The notes under the pieces were generated by a model. That model did not search any database and was not told the DNA's origin. It was given only the letters and a program-made list of their open reading frames with translations. Both the position numbers and the translations under genes were made by a program. Positions 18,182 to 31,205 of a stretch of DNA of 64,000 bases are shown piece by piece. Source of the DNA: Pseudomonas benzenivorans (lineage in GTDB: Bacteria > Pseudomonadota > Gammaproteobacteria > Pseudomonadales > Pseudomonadaceae); NCBI RefSeq assembly GCF_900100495.1, contig NZ_FNCT01000001.1, positions 558,001 to 622,000 of the forward strand. The letters are read 5' to 3'. Position 1 is the stretch's first letter; the number at the start of each line of letters is the position of its first letter.

Positions 18182-19063
18182 ATGAGCAGGAGCAAGAAGA
18201 CTCACCGGCCTGAAGCCCCTCCGCAAACGGGTGTCGAGCGAAGTGCTCGGCGTTCGCCCGAGTGGCTGGTGCTGGCACTGGCGGCCATCGGCATGCTGTT
18301 GACCGGTTACCTGACTTTCACGGCCCTGAGCGGCGGCACACCGGCCTTCTGCGCGCAAGATTCGCCTTGCGAGCTGATCCAGCAAAGCCGATGGTCGCGC
18401 ATACTGGGGCAGCCTCTGGCGCTATGGGGCTTCGCCCTCTATGCCGCGCTGGCGTTCAATGCCTGGCGCCTGCCGGCCAGGCTACTGCGCTGGCGTCGGC
18501 TCTGGCTGATCTCCTTCCTGGGACTGGTCATCAGCCTCTACCTGACCCTGGTCGCGTGGATCGAACTGGACGCATTCTGCGCCTGGTGCCTGCTGTCCCT
18601 GGCGCTGCTGGCGGCGATCTTCACCCGGGTCACGCTGACGCGCCCGAAATCGGCGCCGGGCATGGGTTGGCGTCCCTGGTTGATCAATAGTGGCGTAGCC
18701 GCAGCGATCGCCGTGGGCGCGCTGCACCTGTACTACAGCGACATGTTCGCACCGCGCGAAAACCCGCGACTGCAGGCCCTGGCCAGCCACCTGCGGCTCA
18801 GCGGCGCGCGCTTCTATGGCGCCTACTGGTGTGCGGCCTGCCAGGAACAGAAGCACCTGTTCGGCAGCTCCGCCAAGCGCCTGCCCTATATCGAGTGCAC
18901 ACCCAACGGCCGCAATGGCTTGTTGGCGCCTGCCTGCGTCAGGGCGCAGGTCAACAGTTACCCGACCTGGATCATCCGCGGCGAGCGCTATCGCCAGCTA
19001 CTCAGCCTCGAAGAGCTGGCACGCTATTCGAGGTTCAGATGGAATGGGCAGCGCAAACCCTGA
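18182..19063 (+). CDS. VKOR family protein fused to a thioredoxin-like domain
   Basis: About 293 residues. Membrane helices carry the VKOR cysteines: a loop pair in FCAQDSPCELI and the active CAWC in DAFCAWCLLSLA. A C-terminal thioredoxin-like domain has CAAC in YWCAACQEQKH and the cis-proline loop SYPTWI. Such fusions form disulfide bonds in exported proteins and reoxidise them with quinone. The ATG at 18182 is chosen over one at 18131, because the earlier stretch is not family-like and AGGGGG lies about 15 bases upstream. Homospermidine synthase follows 106 bases later on the same strand. Confidence 0.9.
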   Translation: MSRSKKTHRPEAPPQTGVERSARRSPEWLVLALAAIGMLLTGYLTFTALSGGTPAFCAQDSPCELIQQSRWSRILGQPLALWGFALYAALAFNAWRLPARLLRWRRLWLISFLGLVISLYLTLVAWIELDAFCAWCLLSLALLAAIFTRVTLTRPKSAPGMGWRPWLINSGVAAAIAVGALHLYYSDMFAPRENPRLQALASHLRLSGARFYGAYWCAACQEQKHLFGSSAKRLPYIECTPNGRNGLLAPACVRAQVNSYPTWIIRGERYRQLLSLEELARYSRFRWNGQRKP

Positions 19064-19168
19064 ATGCCTGTGCTCCGGCCACTCCAGGCCGCAGAGCGGA
19101 GTCCGTGGCGTGCCGGGCCATGGGCCGGCACGCAGTGAGCGCCGGAACGGTCACTCGTGGAGAGACTC

Positions 19169-20587
19169 ATGAGCAAGGCAGGCAAGGCCCAGCGTTTCTC
19201 CGGGCGACTGGTCATGCTCGGCTTCGGCTGCGTCGGCCAGGGGGTACTGCCGCTGCTGCTGCGGCATCTCGAGATCAAACCCAAGCAACTGCTGATCATC
19301 AGCCCTGACTACTGGGGCGAGGCCCTCGCTCGCGAGCACGGGATCGCCCTGCTGCACCTCGAACTGACCCCGACCAACTACCGGCAACTGCTCGAACCGC
19401 GACTCGCCGCGGGAGACTTCCTGCTCAACCTCTCGGTGGAAGTCTCCAGCCTGGCACTGATCAGCCTGTGCCGCGAATGCGGCGCGCTCTACCTGGACAC
19501 CTGCACCGAGCCCTGGCCCGGCGGCTATGATGACCCGGCGCTGTCGCTGTCCCAACGCTCCAATTACGCCCTGCGCGAAGCCGTGCTGGCCCTGCGCGAC
19601 GACGCCGCGTCGGGCCCCACGGCGGTGATTACCCATGGCGCCAACCCCGGGCTGATCTCCCATCTGCTCAAGCAGGCCCTGCTCGAGTTGGCCAACGACA
19701 GCGGCCTGGGCGGCGCAGCGCCCGCCACGCGCGAAGGCTGGGCGCGGCTTGCCCAGAGACTCGGGATCCGCAGCATCCATATCGCCGAGCGCGATTCGCA
19801 ATACGCCCTGGAGCCCAAGGCCATGGGTGAGTTCGTCAACACCTGGTCGGTGCCCGGCTTTCTCAGCGAGGCCTGCCAACCGGCGGAACTGGGCTGGGGC
19901 AGCCATGAGCAGTACTTCCCCGAAGATGCTCGCCGACATGCCTCCGGCTGCCAGGCGGCGGTCTATCTGACCCGCCCCGGCGCGGCGACCCGGGTGCACA
20001 GTTGGACCCCCCTGGGCGGGGCGCAGCTGGGTTATCTCATCACCCATAGCGAGTCGATCGCCATCGCCGACTACTTCACCCTGGGGCCCGCGAGCGAGCC
20101 GGAGTACCGTCCCACGGTGCTCTACGCCTACCATCCCTGCGATGCGGCCGTGCTCTCCCTGCACGAACTGGCCGCACGCAATTGGCGCCCGCAACGCCGC
20201 CACCGCTTGCTCGAAACCGACATAGTCGACGGTGTCGATGCCCTCGGCGTTCTGCTCATGGGCCACCCACGCGGCGCTTACTGGTACGGCTCGCGACTGA
20301 CCATCCAGCAGGCCCGCGCACTCTGCCCGCAGAACAATGCCACCAGCCTGCAGGTGACCGCCGCGGTGATGGCCGGGGTGATCTGGGCCATGCAACACCC
20401 GGATCGCGGCATCGTCGAACCGGACGAAATGCCCCATGCGCCGATTCTCCAGCTGTGCCTGCCCTACCTCGGCGAGGTCGGCGGGGTATACAGCGACTGG
20501 ACCCCGCTGGAGCTGCGCAGCGGCCTGTTCCCCGAGGACCTCGACCCGGACGATCCCTGGCAGTTCAAGAATTTCCGCGCGCTCTGA
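19169..20587 (+). CDS. hss: Homospermidine synthase
   Basis: 472 residues starting MSKAGKAQRFSGRLVMLGFG, with a Rossmann NAD-binding motif (GFGCVGQGVLPLL) and the family segments DTCTEPWPGGYDD, ITHGANPGLISHLLKQ and APILQLCLPYLGEVGGVYSDW. The enzyme makes homospermidine from putrescine (or spermidine plus putrescine) using NAD. The ATG at 19169 has GGAG eight bases upstream and replaces an earlier ATG at 19157. A Mut7-C protein follows after 18 bases, so the two are probably co-transcribed. Confidence 0.92.
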   Translation: MSKAGKAQRFSGRLVMLGFGCVGQGVLPLLLRHLEIKPKQLLIISPDYWGEALAREHGIALLHLELTPTNYRQLLEPRLAAGDFLLNLSVEVSSLALISLCRECGALYLDTCTEPWPGGYDDPALSLSQRSNYALREAVLALRDDAASGPTAVITHGANPGLISHLLKQALLELANDSGLGGAAPATREGWARLAQRLGIRSIHIAERDSQYALEPKAMGEFVNTWSVPGFLSEACQPAELGWGSHEQYFPEDARRHASGCQAAVYLTRPGAATRVHSWTPLGGAQLGYLITHSESIAIADYFTLGPASEPEYRPTVLYAYHPCDAAVLSLHELAARNWRPQRRHRLLETDIVDGVDALGVLLMGHPRGAYWYGSRLTIQQARALCPQNNATSLQVTAAVMAGVIWAMQHPDRGIVEPDEMPHAPILQLCLPYLGEVGGVYSDWTPLELRSGLFPEDLDPDDPWQFKNFRAL

Positions 20588-20605
20588 GCGGGCTATGCTT
20601 GAGTC

Positions 20606-21367
20606 ATGGTTCGCGCGACTTTCCGCTTCTACGAAGAACTCAACGATTTCCTGCCGAGCGAGCGCCGGCAGCGCGCGTTCGATTGCGAGTGCGCACGGGC
20701 AGCCACCGCCAAGCACATGATCGAGGCCCTCGGCGTTCCCCACACCGAGGTCGAGTTGCTGCTGGTCAACGGCGAGTCGGTCGGTTTCGGCCGGCTGCTG
20801 GCGGACGGCGACCGGGTTGCGGTCTATCCCAAGTTCGAAAGCCTGGACATCAGCAGCCTGCTCAAGGTGCGCGACCAGCCGCTGCGGCGGCTGCGCTTCA
20901 TCGCCGACGTCCACCTCGGCGGCCTGGCTCGCCTGCTGCGCATGAGCGGCTTCGACACCCTCTACGACACCCATTTCGACGACCAGGAAATCGCCGAAAC
21001 CGCCGCCCGCGACGGGCGCATCGTCCTGACCCGCGACCGCGAACTGCTCAAGCGCCGGCTGGTCGACCATGGCTGCTATATCCGCGCCCGCAAGCCCGCC
21101 CAGCAACTGCGCGAGCTGTTCGGTCGACTCGACCTGGCCGGCAGTGCGCGGCCCTTCAGCCTGTGCCTGCACTGCAATGTGCCGCTGCGGCCGATCGACC
21201 GGGAGGAAGCCCGCGAACGCCTGCCCAGCCGTATCGGCTGCAGCTATCCGCGCTTCATGTACTGCGACAGCTGCCGGCGGCTGTTCTGGGAAGGCACGCA
21301 TTGGCGCAGCATGCGAGCGCTGCTGGCACCGCTGCTCGAGCAGCTCGGCGGCGATCCCCCGCCGTGA
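20606..21367 (+). CDS. Mut7-C ubiquitin-like/RNase domain protein
   Basis: 253 residues. The first 80 or so form a MoaD/ThiS-like ubiquitin fold (LLVNGESVGFGRLLADGDRVAVYP). The rest is the Mut7-C PIN-like domain (FIADVHLGGLARLLRMSGFDTLYD, then IVLTRDRELLKRR) ending in a zinc ribbon with CLHCN and YCDSCRR. The family is a predicted RNase of unknown target. It sits just after homospermidine synthase and converges on cysK, whose end is 17 bases away. Confidence 0.88.
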   Translation: MVRATFRFYEELNDFLPSERRQRAFDCECARAATAKHMIEALGVPHTEVELLLVNGESVGFGRLLADGDRVAVYPKFESLDISSLLKVRDQPLRRLRFIADVHLGGLARLLRMSGFDTLYDTHFDDQEIAETAARDGRIVLTRDRELLKRRLVDHGCYIRARKPAQQLRELFGRLDLAGSARPFSLCLHCNVPLRPIDREEARERLPSRIGCSYPRFMYCDSCRRLFWEGTHWRSMRALLAPLLEQLGGDPPP

Positions 21368-21383
21368 AGCACGCCCCGCCCGC

Positions 21384-22361
21384 TCAGGCCGGTGGCTGCA
21401 GTCCGGCTTCGCGCAGCCAGGCGGGATTGAACAGGCGCCCGGCGTAGAGTCCGCCGCGGTCGCAGAGCAGCGTCACGATGCAGTGCCCCGGCCCCAACTC
21501 GCGGGCCAGTTGCAACGCCGCGACCAGGTTGATGCCGCTCGAGCCGCCGACGAAAAAGCCCTCCTCGCGCAGCAGGCGATAGAGCATGTCGACACACTGC
21601 TGGTCGTCCACCCGCAGTGCCGAGTCGATCGGCGTGCCCTCCAGGTTGGCGGTGACCCGGCTGGTGCCGATGCCTTCGGTGATCGACTTGCCCTCGGCGC
21701 ACAGCTCGCCGTCCAGCACCCAGTGATAGAGCGCGCTGCCCATCGGGTCGGCCAGCACGATGCGCACCGCGGGCTTGCGCTCCTTGAGGTAACGCGCCAC
21801 GCCGGCCAGGGTGCCGCCGGTGCCGGTGGCGCAGACGAAGGCATCCACCCTTCCTGCGGTATCGCGCCAGATCTCCGGCCCGGTGCTCCGGTAATGGGCC
21901 TCGCGGTTGGCGGTATTGTCGAACTGGTTGGCCCAGATCGCCCCCGGCAGGGTGGCGGCCAGGCGGCCGGCGATCTTCTGGTAGTTGTCCGGGTCGCTGT
22001 AGGGTTTGGGCGGCACCGGACGCACCTCGGCACCCAGCTGGCGCAGCAGGTCGAGCTTCTCCGGCGATTGGTTGTCGGGAATCACGATGATGCAGCGATA
22101 GCCGCGCGCCGCGCAGATATGCGCCAGGCCGATGCCGGTATTGCCGGCAGTGCCCTCCACCACGGTGCCGCCCCGTCGCAGCCGGCCGCTGCGCTCGGCG
22201 TCTTCGATGATGCCGAGGGCCGCGCGGTCCTTCACCGAACCGCCGGGATTGAGAAACTCGGCCTTGGCCAGGATCTCGCAACCGGTCTCGGCGCTGAATT
22301 TGCCGAGACGGATCAGCGGCGTATCGCCAATGGCACCGATAAAACCGTCGCGTATGGCCAT
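21384..22361 (-). CDS. Cysteine synthase family PLP enzyme
   Basis: 325 residues. The PLP lysine lies in NPGGSVKDRAAL (about residue 44), the substrate loop is EGTAGNTGIGLAHI, and the phosphate loop is ATGTGGTLAGVARYL. It fits O-acetylserine sulfhydrylase (CysK/CysM) or a close beta-replacing enzyme such as cystathionine beta-synthase without its regulatory domain. The typical GNT loop has T-A-GNT rather than TSGNT, a variant that can change substrate. The start at 22361 is 82 bases from an Anr-type box, which may control it divergently with ftsH. Confidence 0.85.
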   Translation of the reverse strand: MAIRDGFIGAIGDTPLIRLGKFSAETGCEILAKAEFLNPGGSVKDRAALGIIEDAERSGRLRRGGTVVEGTAGNTGIGLAHICAARGYRCIIVIPDNQSPEKLDLLRQLGAEVRPVPPKPYSDPDNYQKIAGRLAATLPGAIWANQFDNTANREAHYRSTGPEIWRDTAGRVDAFVCATGTGGTLAGVARYLKERKPAVRIVLADPMGSALYHWVLDGELCAEGKSITEGIGTSRVTANLEGTPIDSALRVDDQQCVDMLYRLLREEGFFVGGSSGINLVAALQLARELGPGHCIVTLLCDRGGLYAGRLFNPAWLREAGLQPPA

Positions 22362-22436
22362 GGTCCACCTCCAACCTGCTCTATCCTTTTCAGTTTAGCG
22401 GCGGCCAGCACGCCTTTCGCCCGAGCAGACCCGGCG

Positions 22437-22450
22437 TTGACGGGTATCAA
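22437..22450. promoter_or_regulatory. Anr/FNR box upstream of ftsH paralogue
   Basis: TTGAC-GGGT-ATCAA matches TTGAT-N4-ATCAA at nine of ten positions. A start site 41 bases downstream would fall near 22485, 25 bases before the ATG. Confidence 0.7.
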
Positions 22451-22509
22451 TGCCGCGTTCCGGCACCAGGAATAGAAATACAAGCGAATACCTCATGAGG
22501 ACAGGCACC

Positions 22510-24318
<1,809 letters not shown>

Positions 24319-24390
24319 CCCGGGGCCGGCCGGGCAGCGTGGCGAGGCCCCGTTGCGCGCACTGCTGGGCGGTGGTCAGGCTCCGCGCGA

Positions 24391-24404
24391 TTGATGCAAA
24401 TCAA
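24391..24404. promoter_or_regulatory. Anr/FNR box upstream of BCAM0308-like gene
   Basis: TTGAT-GCAA-ATCAA is a perfect consensus match. It lies after ftsH and 124 bases before the next start codon. Confidence 0.8.
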
Positions 24405-24527
24405 TGTGGCCGCCGGCAAAGAGGTGCAAACAGAAACGATGGAGCCTGGCAGAAGATCATGCTCCGCGGCGGTTGCTACCTGGCATTCGCAGCCAGTCCG
24501 GAAACCCTGGGCATTGAGGAAACGGTC

Positions 24528-25013
24528 ATGGACAAGTATCAGCAGAGTCAGAAGAACAAGCTGTTCAAACCGCAACACGGCGATCCCTACCTCGAGCTGC
24601 CGAGCAGCGGCACGGCGCTCTGTCCGCAGTGCGGCGTCACCTATCACAGAGGCCACTGGTCGTGGAAAAGCGCCGCTCCGAGCGATGCGCAGAGCGTCGT
24701 CTGCCCGGCCTGCCGACGCATCGCCGACGACCAGCCGGCCGGCATACTGCACTTGGGGGGGAAATTCCTGGGTGAACATCGTCAGGAGATTCTCAACCTG
24801 ATCCACAACACCGAGGCGGCGGAAAAGACCGCCCATGCCCTCGAACGCCTGCTCAAGGTGACCGACAAGGACGACGGCCTGGAGGTGACCACCACCGGCA
24901 TGCACCTGGCCAACCGCATCGGCCATGCCTTGAACGCGGCGTACAAGGGACACTCCGAGTACCACTACAGCGACGACGAGAACAGCGTGCACATTCGCTG
25001 GCAGCGCGACTGA
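24528..25013 (+). CDS. BCAM0308 family protein
   Basis: 161 residues starting MDKYQQSQKNKLFKPQHGDPY. Two CxxC pairs, CPQC (near residue 30) and CPAC (near 63), probably bind zinc. The C-terminal half is mixed helix and strand with no known catalytic motif, ending NRIGHALNAAYKGHSEYHY and IRWQRD. BCAM0308 is a gene of the low-oxygen-activated locus of Burkholderia cenocepacia. The start follows GAGGA by eight bases, and a perfect Anr box stands upstream. The function is unknown; single-gene transcription is likely because the next gene points the other way. Confidence 0.75.
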   Translation: MDKYQQSQKNKLFKPQHGDPYLELPSSGTALCPQCGVTYHRGHWSWKSAAPSDAQSVVCPACRRIADDQPAGILHLGGKFLGEHRQEILNLIHNTEAAEKTAHALERLLKVTDKDDGLEVTTTGMHLANRIGHALNAAYKGHSEYHYSDDENSVHIRWQRD

Positions 25014-25047
25014 GCGCGCCGGGCCGCGCGCGGAAACGGCAGCTGGT

Positions 25048-25296
25048 TCAGGCCCCCTGCCGTTGCGCCAAATAGGCGACCAGCGCATCCAGGCTGTCCA
25101 GGCGCTGGTAGTCGGCTTCCGGGATGTTGACGCCGAGGCGCCGATGCAAGGCGCCGATGAAGCGCAACCAGTCCATCGAGTCCAGGTCGACTTCGTCGCG
25201 CAACGGCCGGTCGCCGCGCAAGGTGTCCGGCTCGACTTCCGGGGCGACATGCCGCAACTCTTCCAGTACCAGCCGGCGCAGCTGCTGTCGGTCCAT
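25048..25296 (-). CDS. Acyl carrier protein
   Basis: An 82-residue protein with the phosphopantetheine attachment motif DLDSMDWLRFI (Ser near residue 38) and three predicted helices, as in ACPs. The ATG at 25296 has GAGGAG eight bases upstream; an alternative ATG at 25311 overlaps the stop of the E2 gene. It is the last gene of the formate dehydrogenase/2-oxoacid dehydrogenase cluster. No ketosynthase is nearby, so its acyl partner is unclear. It could take acyl groups from the cluster's CoA ligase. Confidence 0.85.
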   Translation of the reverse strand: MDRQQLRRLVLEELRHVAPEVEPDTLRGDRPLRDEVDLDSMDWLRFIGALHRRLGVNIPEADYQRLDSLDALVAYLAQRQGA

Positions 25297-25307
25297 GCTA
25301 ATGCTCC

Positions 25308-26483
25308 TCATAGGCTGCTGGGTGCTTGCAGCAGGCGGCCCAGCTCGGTGAGAAAGCGCGCGCCGTAATGACCGTCGCTGACCCGGTGATCGGCCGCCAG
25401 GCTGGCCACCACGGTCGGCATGGCGCACAGCAGGCCGTCCGCGACCCAGGCGCGTTCGGCGATGCGGCCGAAGCCGACCAGGGCCACCTGCGGCGGATAG
25501 ATCACGCCGAACACGCTGTCCACGCCCTGGTCGCCGAGCTGGGTGACGGTGAGGCTGGCGTCGCTCAACTCGGAGCTGCGCAGCGAGCCGCTGCGGGCGC
25601 GCTGGACCAAGTCGCCGAGCTCGCTCATCAGCTGCGCTAGCGGCTTGTCGGCGACGTCGTGCAGCGCCGGGGCGACCAGCCCGCCCTGGCGCAGGGCGAT
25701 GGCCACGCCCAGGTGGCTGCCGGCGGCCGGCTGGAAGGCGCCATCGCGCCAGAAACCGTTGAGCTGCGGATACTCGCGCAGCGCCAGGGCCACCGCCTTG
25801 AGCAGCAGTACCCCGGGCAGCAGGCGCTGTTCCGGGGTGCTCTGGGCATTGCGCTCCTGCAGCCAGATCATGGCACGGCCCAGGGCGATGGTCTCACTGA
25901 GGTAGTAATGCGGGATCTCGCGCTTGGAACGGCTCATGGCCGCGGCGATCGCCTGGCGCATGGCCGCCTGGCGGTCGGTCGGGCCGCGTTCGGTCGGGCC
26001 GCGCTCGGCCGGGGCGACCAGGCGGGCGACGGATTCGACGTCCTCCAGGGTGACCACGCCGTGCGGGCCGCTGCCACTCAGCGCGGCGGCATCCAGGCCC
26101 AGCTCGGCGGCCCGCTTGCGCGCAGCCGGGGAAACCCGCGGCCGGCTGGCCGCTGGCACGGCGCGCTCGACCACGGCTGCCACGGGGGCAGGCTCGGCCA
26201 CAGCCGGTGCAGGTCGCGGCGTGCGGCGCACGGTTTCAGGGGTTTCCCCGGCTTCCAGCAAGATGGCGATCGGCGTGCCCACCGGCACCTTGGCCCCGGG
26301 CTGGATGAGCAGCTCGAAGACTTCGCCGGCCTGCCAGCACTCCACCTCCACCGCGGCCTTGGCGGTATCGACCACGGCGACCACTTGGCCCCGTTCGAGC
26401 CTGTCGCCAGGTTTGACCCGCCACTCCAGCAGGGTGCCCTCGTCCATGTCGGCGCCGAGGGACGGCAGTTTGAAATCGATCAT
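25308..26483 (-). CDS. 2-oxoacid dehydrogenase E2 (lipoyl acyltransferase)
   Basis: 391 residues. One N-terminal lipoyl domain has lysine in VVDTAKAAVEVE (about residue 45). After a proline/alanine linker comes a peripheral-subunit-binding domain (SPAARKRAAELGL...GPHGVVTLEDV, about 120-160). The acyltransferase domain ends in DHRVSDGHYGA with the catalytic H and D. It moves an acetyl or related acyl group from E1 to CoA. No dihydrolipoamide dehydrogenase (E3) gene is present in the window, so a shared E3 must serve. The 128-base gap upstream carries a strong hairpin. Confidence 0.9.
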   Translation of the reverse strand: MIDFKLPSLGADMDEGTLLEWRVKPGDRLERGQVVAVVDTAKAAVEVECWQAGEVFELLIQPGAKVPVGTPIAILLEAGETPETVRRTPRPAPAVAEPAPVAAVVERAVPAASRPRVSPAARKRAAELGLDAAALSGSGPHGVVTLEDVESVARLVAPAERGPTERGPTDRQAAMRQAIAAAMSRSKREIPHYYLSETIALGRAMIWLQERNAQSTPEQRLLPGVLLLKAVALALREYPQLNGFWRDGAFQPAAGSHLGVAIALRQGGLVAPALHDVADKPLAQLMSELGDLVQRARSGSLRSSELSDASLTVTQLGDQGVDSVFGVIYPPQVALVGFGRIAERAWVADGLLCAMPTVVASLAADHRVSDGHYGARFLTELGRLLQAPSSL

Positions 26484-26521
26484 CTGTAGCTCCTGTCGAA
26501 TTGGGCGCGGGGGACGGCTGA

Positions 26522-26554
26522 TCCCATGCCCACGAAGCTTTCGCGGGCATGGGA
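26522..26554. repeat. Strong palindrome between E1 beta and E2 genes
   Basis: A 10-base stem, TCCCATGCCC / GGGCATGGGA, encloses an inner CGAA/TTCG pair. It resembles intergenic REP-like units of pseudomonads and may also reduce read-through or protect the upstream mRNA, separating the last two genes from the rest of the operon. Confidence 0.6.
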
Positions 26555-26611
26555 CCAGGCGTCGCCCCCACTCCTACATCCAACGTTCCCGCTCCTACGA
26601 ACCTTAGCCGA

Positions 26612-27586
26612 TTAGCCGCACAGCTCGTGGGCTGCCGCGACTATCGCCGGGACCTGCGGCAGCGCGGCGTCTTCCAGGTGCTTGGCATAGGGGACCGGCA
26701 CCTCGGCGCTGCACACCCGCGCCGGCGGCCCGTCCAGCTCGTAGAAGCCCTGCTCGACGATCCGCGCGATGATCTCGGCGGCCAGGCTGCCGCTGCGCCA
26801 GCCTTCGTCGACCACCAGCGCGCGGCGGGTCTTGCGCAGCGAGGCGAGGATGGTCGCGTCGTCCAGCGGGCGCAGCACGCGCAGGTCGATGACCTCGGCG
26901 GCGATGCCCTCCCCGGCCAGCTGCGCGGCCGCCGCCAGGGCCTTGCCGAGGGTGCCGCCGTAGGCGATCAGGCTCAGGTCCGTGCCGGTCCGGCGCACCC
27001 GCGCCGAGCGGATGTCCACCGCCGTCGTCTCGTCCAGCTCGCCCTCCAGGTTGTACAGCTGGGCATGCTCGAAGATCAGCACCGGGTCCGGGTCCTGCAG
27101 CGCCGGCCAGAGCATGCCACGGGCGTCTTCCAGGGTCGCCGGGGCGAGGATCTTCAGCCCGGGAATGTGCGCGTACCAGCCCTCCAGGCTGTGCGAGTGC
27201 TGTGCCGCCAGCTGGCGCCCGGCGCCAGTGGCCATGCGCAGCACCAGCGGTACCGAGAACTGCCCGCCGGACATGTGCCGCAGGGTCGCCGCGGTGTTGA
27301 TCAGCGGGTCGAGGGCGAGCAGGCTGAAGTTCACCGTCATCACCTCGACGATCGGCCGCATGCCGCCCAGCGCCGCGCCGATGCCGGCGCCGACGAAGCC
27401 CAGTTCGGACAGCGGCGTGTCGCGGATGCGCCCCTCGCCGAACTCCTCGAGCAGGCCCCTGGACACCGCATAGGTGCCGCCGTAGCGGCCGACGTCCTCG
27501 CCCATCAGGAATACCCGCGGATCGCGTTGCAGCGCCTCGCGCAGGGCCTCGCGCAGCGCCTCGCGGTAGGTCGTGCGGTGGCTCAT
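26612..27586 (-). CDS. 2-oxoacid dehydrogenase E1 beta subunit
   Basis: 324 residues of the transketolase pyrimidine-binding type: [21 protein letters not shown], then [23 protein letters not shown], and the C-terminal domain [17 protein letters not shown]. It pairs with the alpha subunit to decarboxylate a 2-oxoacid or acetoin; the heterodimeric form is that of acetoin, branched-chain and some pyruvate complexes. The start overlaps the stop of E1 alpha by four bases (ATGA). Confidence 0.92.
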   Translation of the reverse strand: MSHRTTYREALREALREALQRDPRVFLMGEDVGRYGGTYAVSRGLLEEFGEGRIRDTPLSELGFVGAGIGAALGGMRPIVEVMTVNFSLLALDPLINTAATLRHMSGGQFSVPLVLRMATGAGRQLAAQHSHSLEGWYAHIPGLKILAPATLEDARGMLWPALQDPDPVLIFEHAQLYNLEGELDETTAVDIRSARVRRTGTDLSLIAYGGTLGKALAAAAQLAGEGIAAEVIDLRVLRPLDDATILASLRKTRRALVVDEGWRSGSLAAEIIARIVEQGFYELDGPPARVCSAEVPVPYAKHLEDAALPQVPAIVAAAHELCG

Positions 27587-28577
27587 GGCTGCACCTGCGT
27601 ACCGGGCGCCGAGGTGTAGACATCGCGGCAGAGATCCGCGAGCGGCTCCAGGCTACCGGCCTCGGCATAGGCCACCGCGGCCTCGACCTCCGCCTCCACC
27701 TGGGCGGCCAGGGCCAGGAAGCCCGCCTCGTCCAGCAGCCCTTCGGCCTTCAGCCGCGCGCTGTAGCTATGGATCGGCCCGCGCGCCTTCCACTGCTCGA
27801 CCTCGGCCTTGTCGCGATACAGCTCGGGGTCGAACATCGAGTGGGCGCGGAAGCGGTAGGTGCGGTATTCGAGAAAGTACGGCCCTTGCCCCGCGCGCAC
27901 CTGCTCGACCGCCGCACCGGTGGCCTGATGCACCGCGAGCACATCCATGCCATCCACCGCCTGGGCGGCGACCTTGTAGGCCGCGGCCTTGGCGCACAGG
28001 TCGGTCTGCGATTGCGAGCGCGCCAGGGCGGTGCCCATGGCGTAGAGGTTGTTCTCGCAGCAGAACAGCACCGGCAGTTGCCACAGTGCGGCCAGGTTGA
28101 GCGCCTCGTGGAAGGCGCCCTCGGCCATCGCCCCCTCGCCGAAGAAGCAGGCGGCGATGCGTTTGCCTCCCTGCATGTGCTCGGCCAGGGCCAGGCCCAC
28201 GGTCAGCGGCAGGCCGCCAGCGACTATGGCGTTGCCGCCGAAGAAGCGCGTCCTGGCGTCGAACAGGTGCATCGAGCCGCCGCGCCCGTGCGAGCAGCCC
28301 TCGCGCTTGCCGTACATCTCGGCCATGATCGCGTTCATCGGCACGCCCTGGACCAGCGCATGGCCATGCTCGCGGTAGGTGGCGATCACCGCATCGTCCG
28401 GCGCCAGCGCATGCAGCGCGCCGACCGCCACCGCCTCCTCGCCGATGTACAGGTGCAGAAAGCCGCGGATCTTGCCTGCGCCGTACAGCTCGGCGGCGCG
28501 CTCCTCCATCCGGCGGATGCGCAGCATGTCGTGCAGCAGGCGCAGGGCCAGCTCGCGCGGGCACGGCAGCGACGCGC

Positions 28578-28581
<4 letters not shown>
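27583..28581 (-). CDS. 2-oxoacid dehydrogenase E1 alpha subunit
   Basis: 332 residues with the thiamine-diphosphate motif [17 protein letters not shown]...ENNLYAMGT (about residues 148-185). The substrate-side region [16 protein letters not shown] and the Ser-containing loop [15 protein letters not shown] also fit pyruvate or acetoin E1 alpha. Together with E1 beta and E2 it should make acetyl-CoA or another acyl-CoA. Its start overlaps the end of the CoA ligase gene by four bases, which shows tight coupling. The exact 2-oxo substrate cannot be read from sequence. Confidence 0.92.
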
Positions 28582-30341
<1,760 letters not shown>

Positions 30342-30365
30342 GGGTGTCCTCTCCAGAGCAGGCAG

Positions 30366-31205
30366 TCAACAGAAACGGTAATCCTGCGCGGCGGCCGGAG
30401 CGGACCGCCCGCCCAACAGCTGCAGGTAGCGGTCGTAGCGGTAGGTCGGGCCGTCCTGGCAGGCGTAACTCGCGCCGACATAACAGTGGCCGCACAAGCC
30501 GTCCGCGCAATGCATGCGCCGCTCCAGGGACAGCCAGATCTTGTTGGCCGGCATGCCGCGCTGCAGGCAATCCTCGGCGGCCGCCAACATCAGCGGCTCT
30601 GGCCCGCAACAGAGCAGCGCATCGGGCGGCGTCGCGCCGAACAGCTCATCGAAATGCTCGAGCGGCGAGCCCTGGCGCCGCCCCGCCGGGGCCTCGTCGA
30701 AGGTTTCGATGAACGGCAGCATCTGTTGCCAGCGCGCGCGTTCGCGGCCGAGCACCTGGGCCGCGGCATGCCGGGCGCCGTAGATCACGCTCAACTGCAG
30801 CGGCAGGTGATGGCTGGTGGCTTCCTGGATCACCCCGGCCAGCGGCGCCAGGCCGCAGCCGCCGGCTACGGCGAGCACCCGGTGGGCGCTGAAGAATAGC
30901 GGCCAGCCCTTGCCGAACGGGCCGCGATAGCCCAGCACGGCGCCGTTGGGTTGCTCGAACAGGGCCGCGGTCAGCGCGCCCATGCGGCGGATCAGCGCGC
31001 TGAAATGTCCGTACTTGTCCGGCAGGCTGACATAGGTGAACGGCGCCTCACCGAACCCCGGCAGCGCGAGCATGAAGAACTGCCCGGGAATCGCGGCCAG
31101 GTCGCCGGCCAGCGGGAAGTCGATGCGGAAGCTGAAGTGCCGGGCGTCTTCGCCGTCCGCGTAGTGGTCGAGCAGGTGCAGGGTGCGCGGGGTCGCCTGG
31201 ATCAT
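30366..31205 (-). CDS. FAD/NAD(P)-binding electron-transfer subunit (HydG/AsrB-like)
   Basis: 279 residues with ferredoxin-NADP reductase folds. The flavin-binding area is IPGQFFMLALPGFGEAPFTY, the nucleotide motif is VAGGCGLAPLAGVIQE, and a C-terminal iron-sulfur cysteine group is RRMHCADGLCGHCYVG with a later C. This matches the gamma subunit of sulfhydrogenase and anaerobic sulfite reductase B. The ATG at 31205 overlaps the stop of the beta-type subunit by four bases. It would connect the formate dehydrogenase to NAD(H) or NADP(H). Confidence 0.88.
   Translation of the reverse strand: MIQATPRTLHLLDHYADGEDARHFSFRIDFPLAGDLAAIPGQFFMLALPGFGEAPFTYVSLPDKYGHFSALIRRMGALTAALFEQPNGAVLGYRGPFGKGWPLFFSAHRVLAVAGGCGLAPLAGVIQEATSHHLPLQLSVIYGARHAAAQVLGRERARWQQMLPFIETFDEAPAGRRQGSPLEHFDELFGATPPDALLCCGPEPLMLAAAEDCLQRGMPANKIWLSLERRMHCADGLCGHCYVGASYACQDGPTYRYDRYLQLLGGRSAPAAAQDYRFC

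Noticed and set aside
19151..21301. Very long minus-strand open frame opposite homospermidine synthase
   Set aside because: It mirrors the codon bias of the real plus-strand genes and has no motif, start context or composition of its own. Similar long mirror frames opposite the ATPase (35246-37621), the CoA ligase (28737-30899) and GroEL (46432-48372) were rejected for the same reason.
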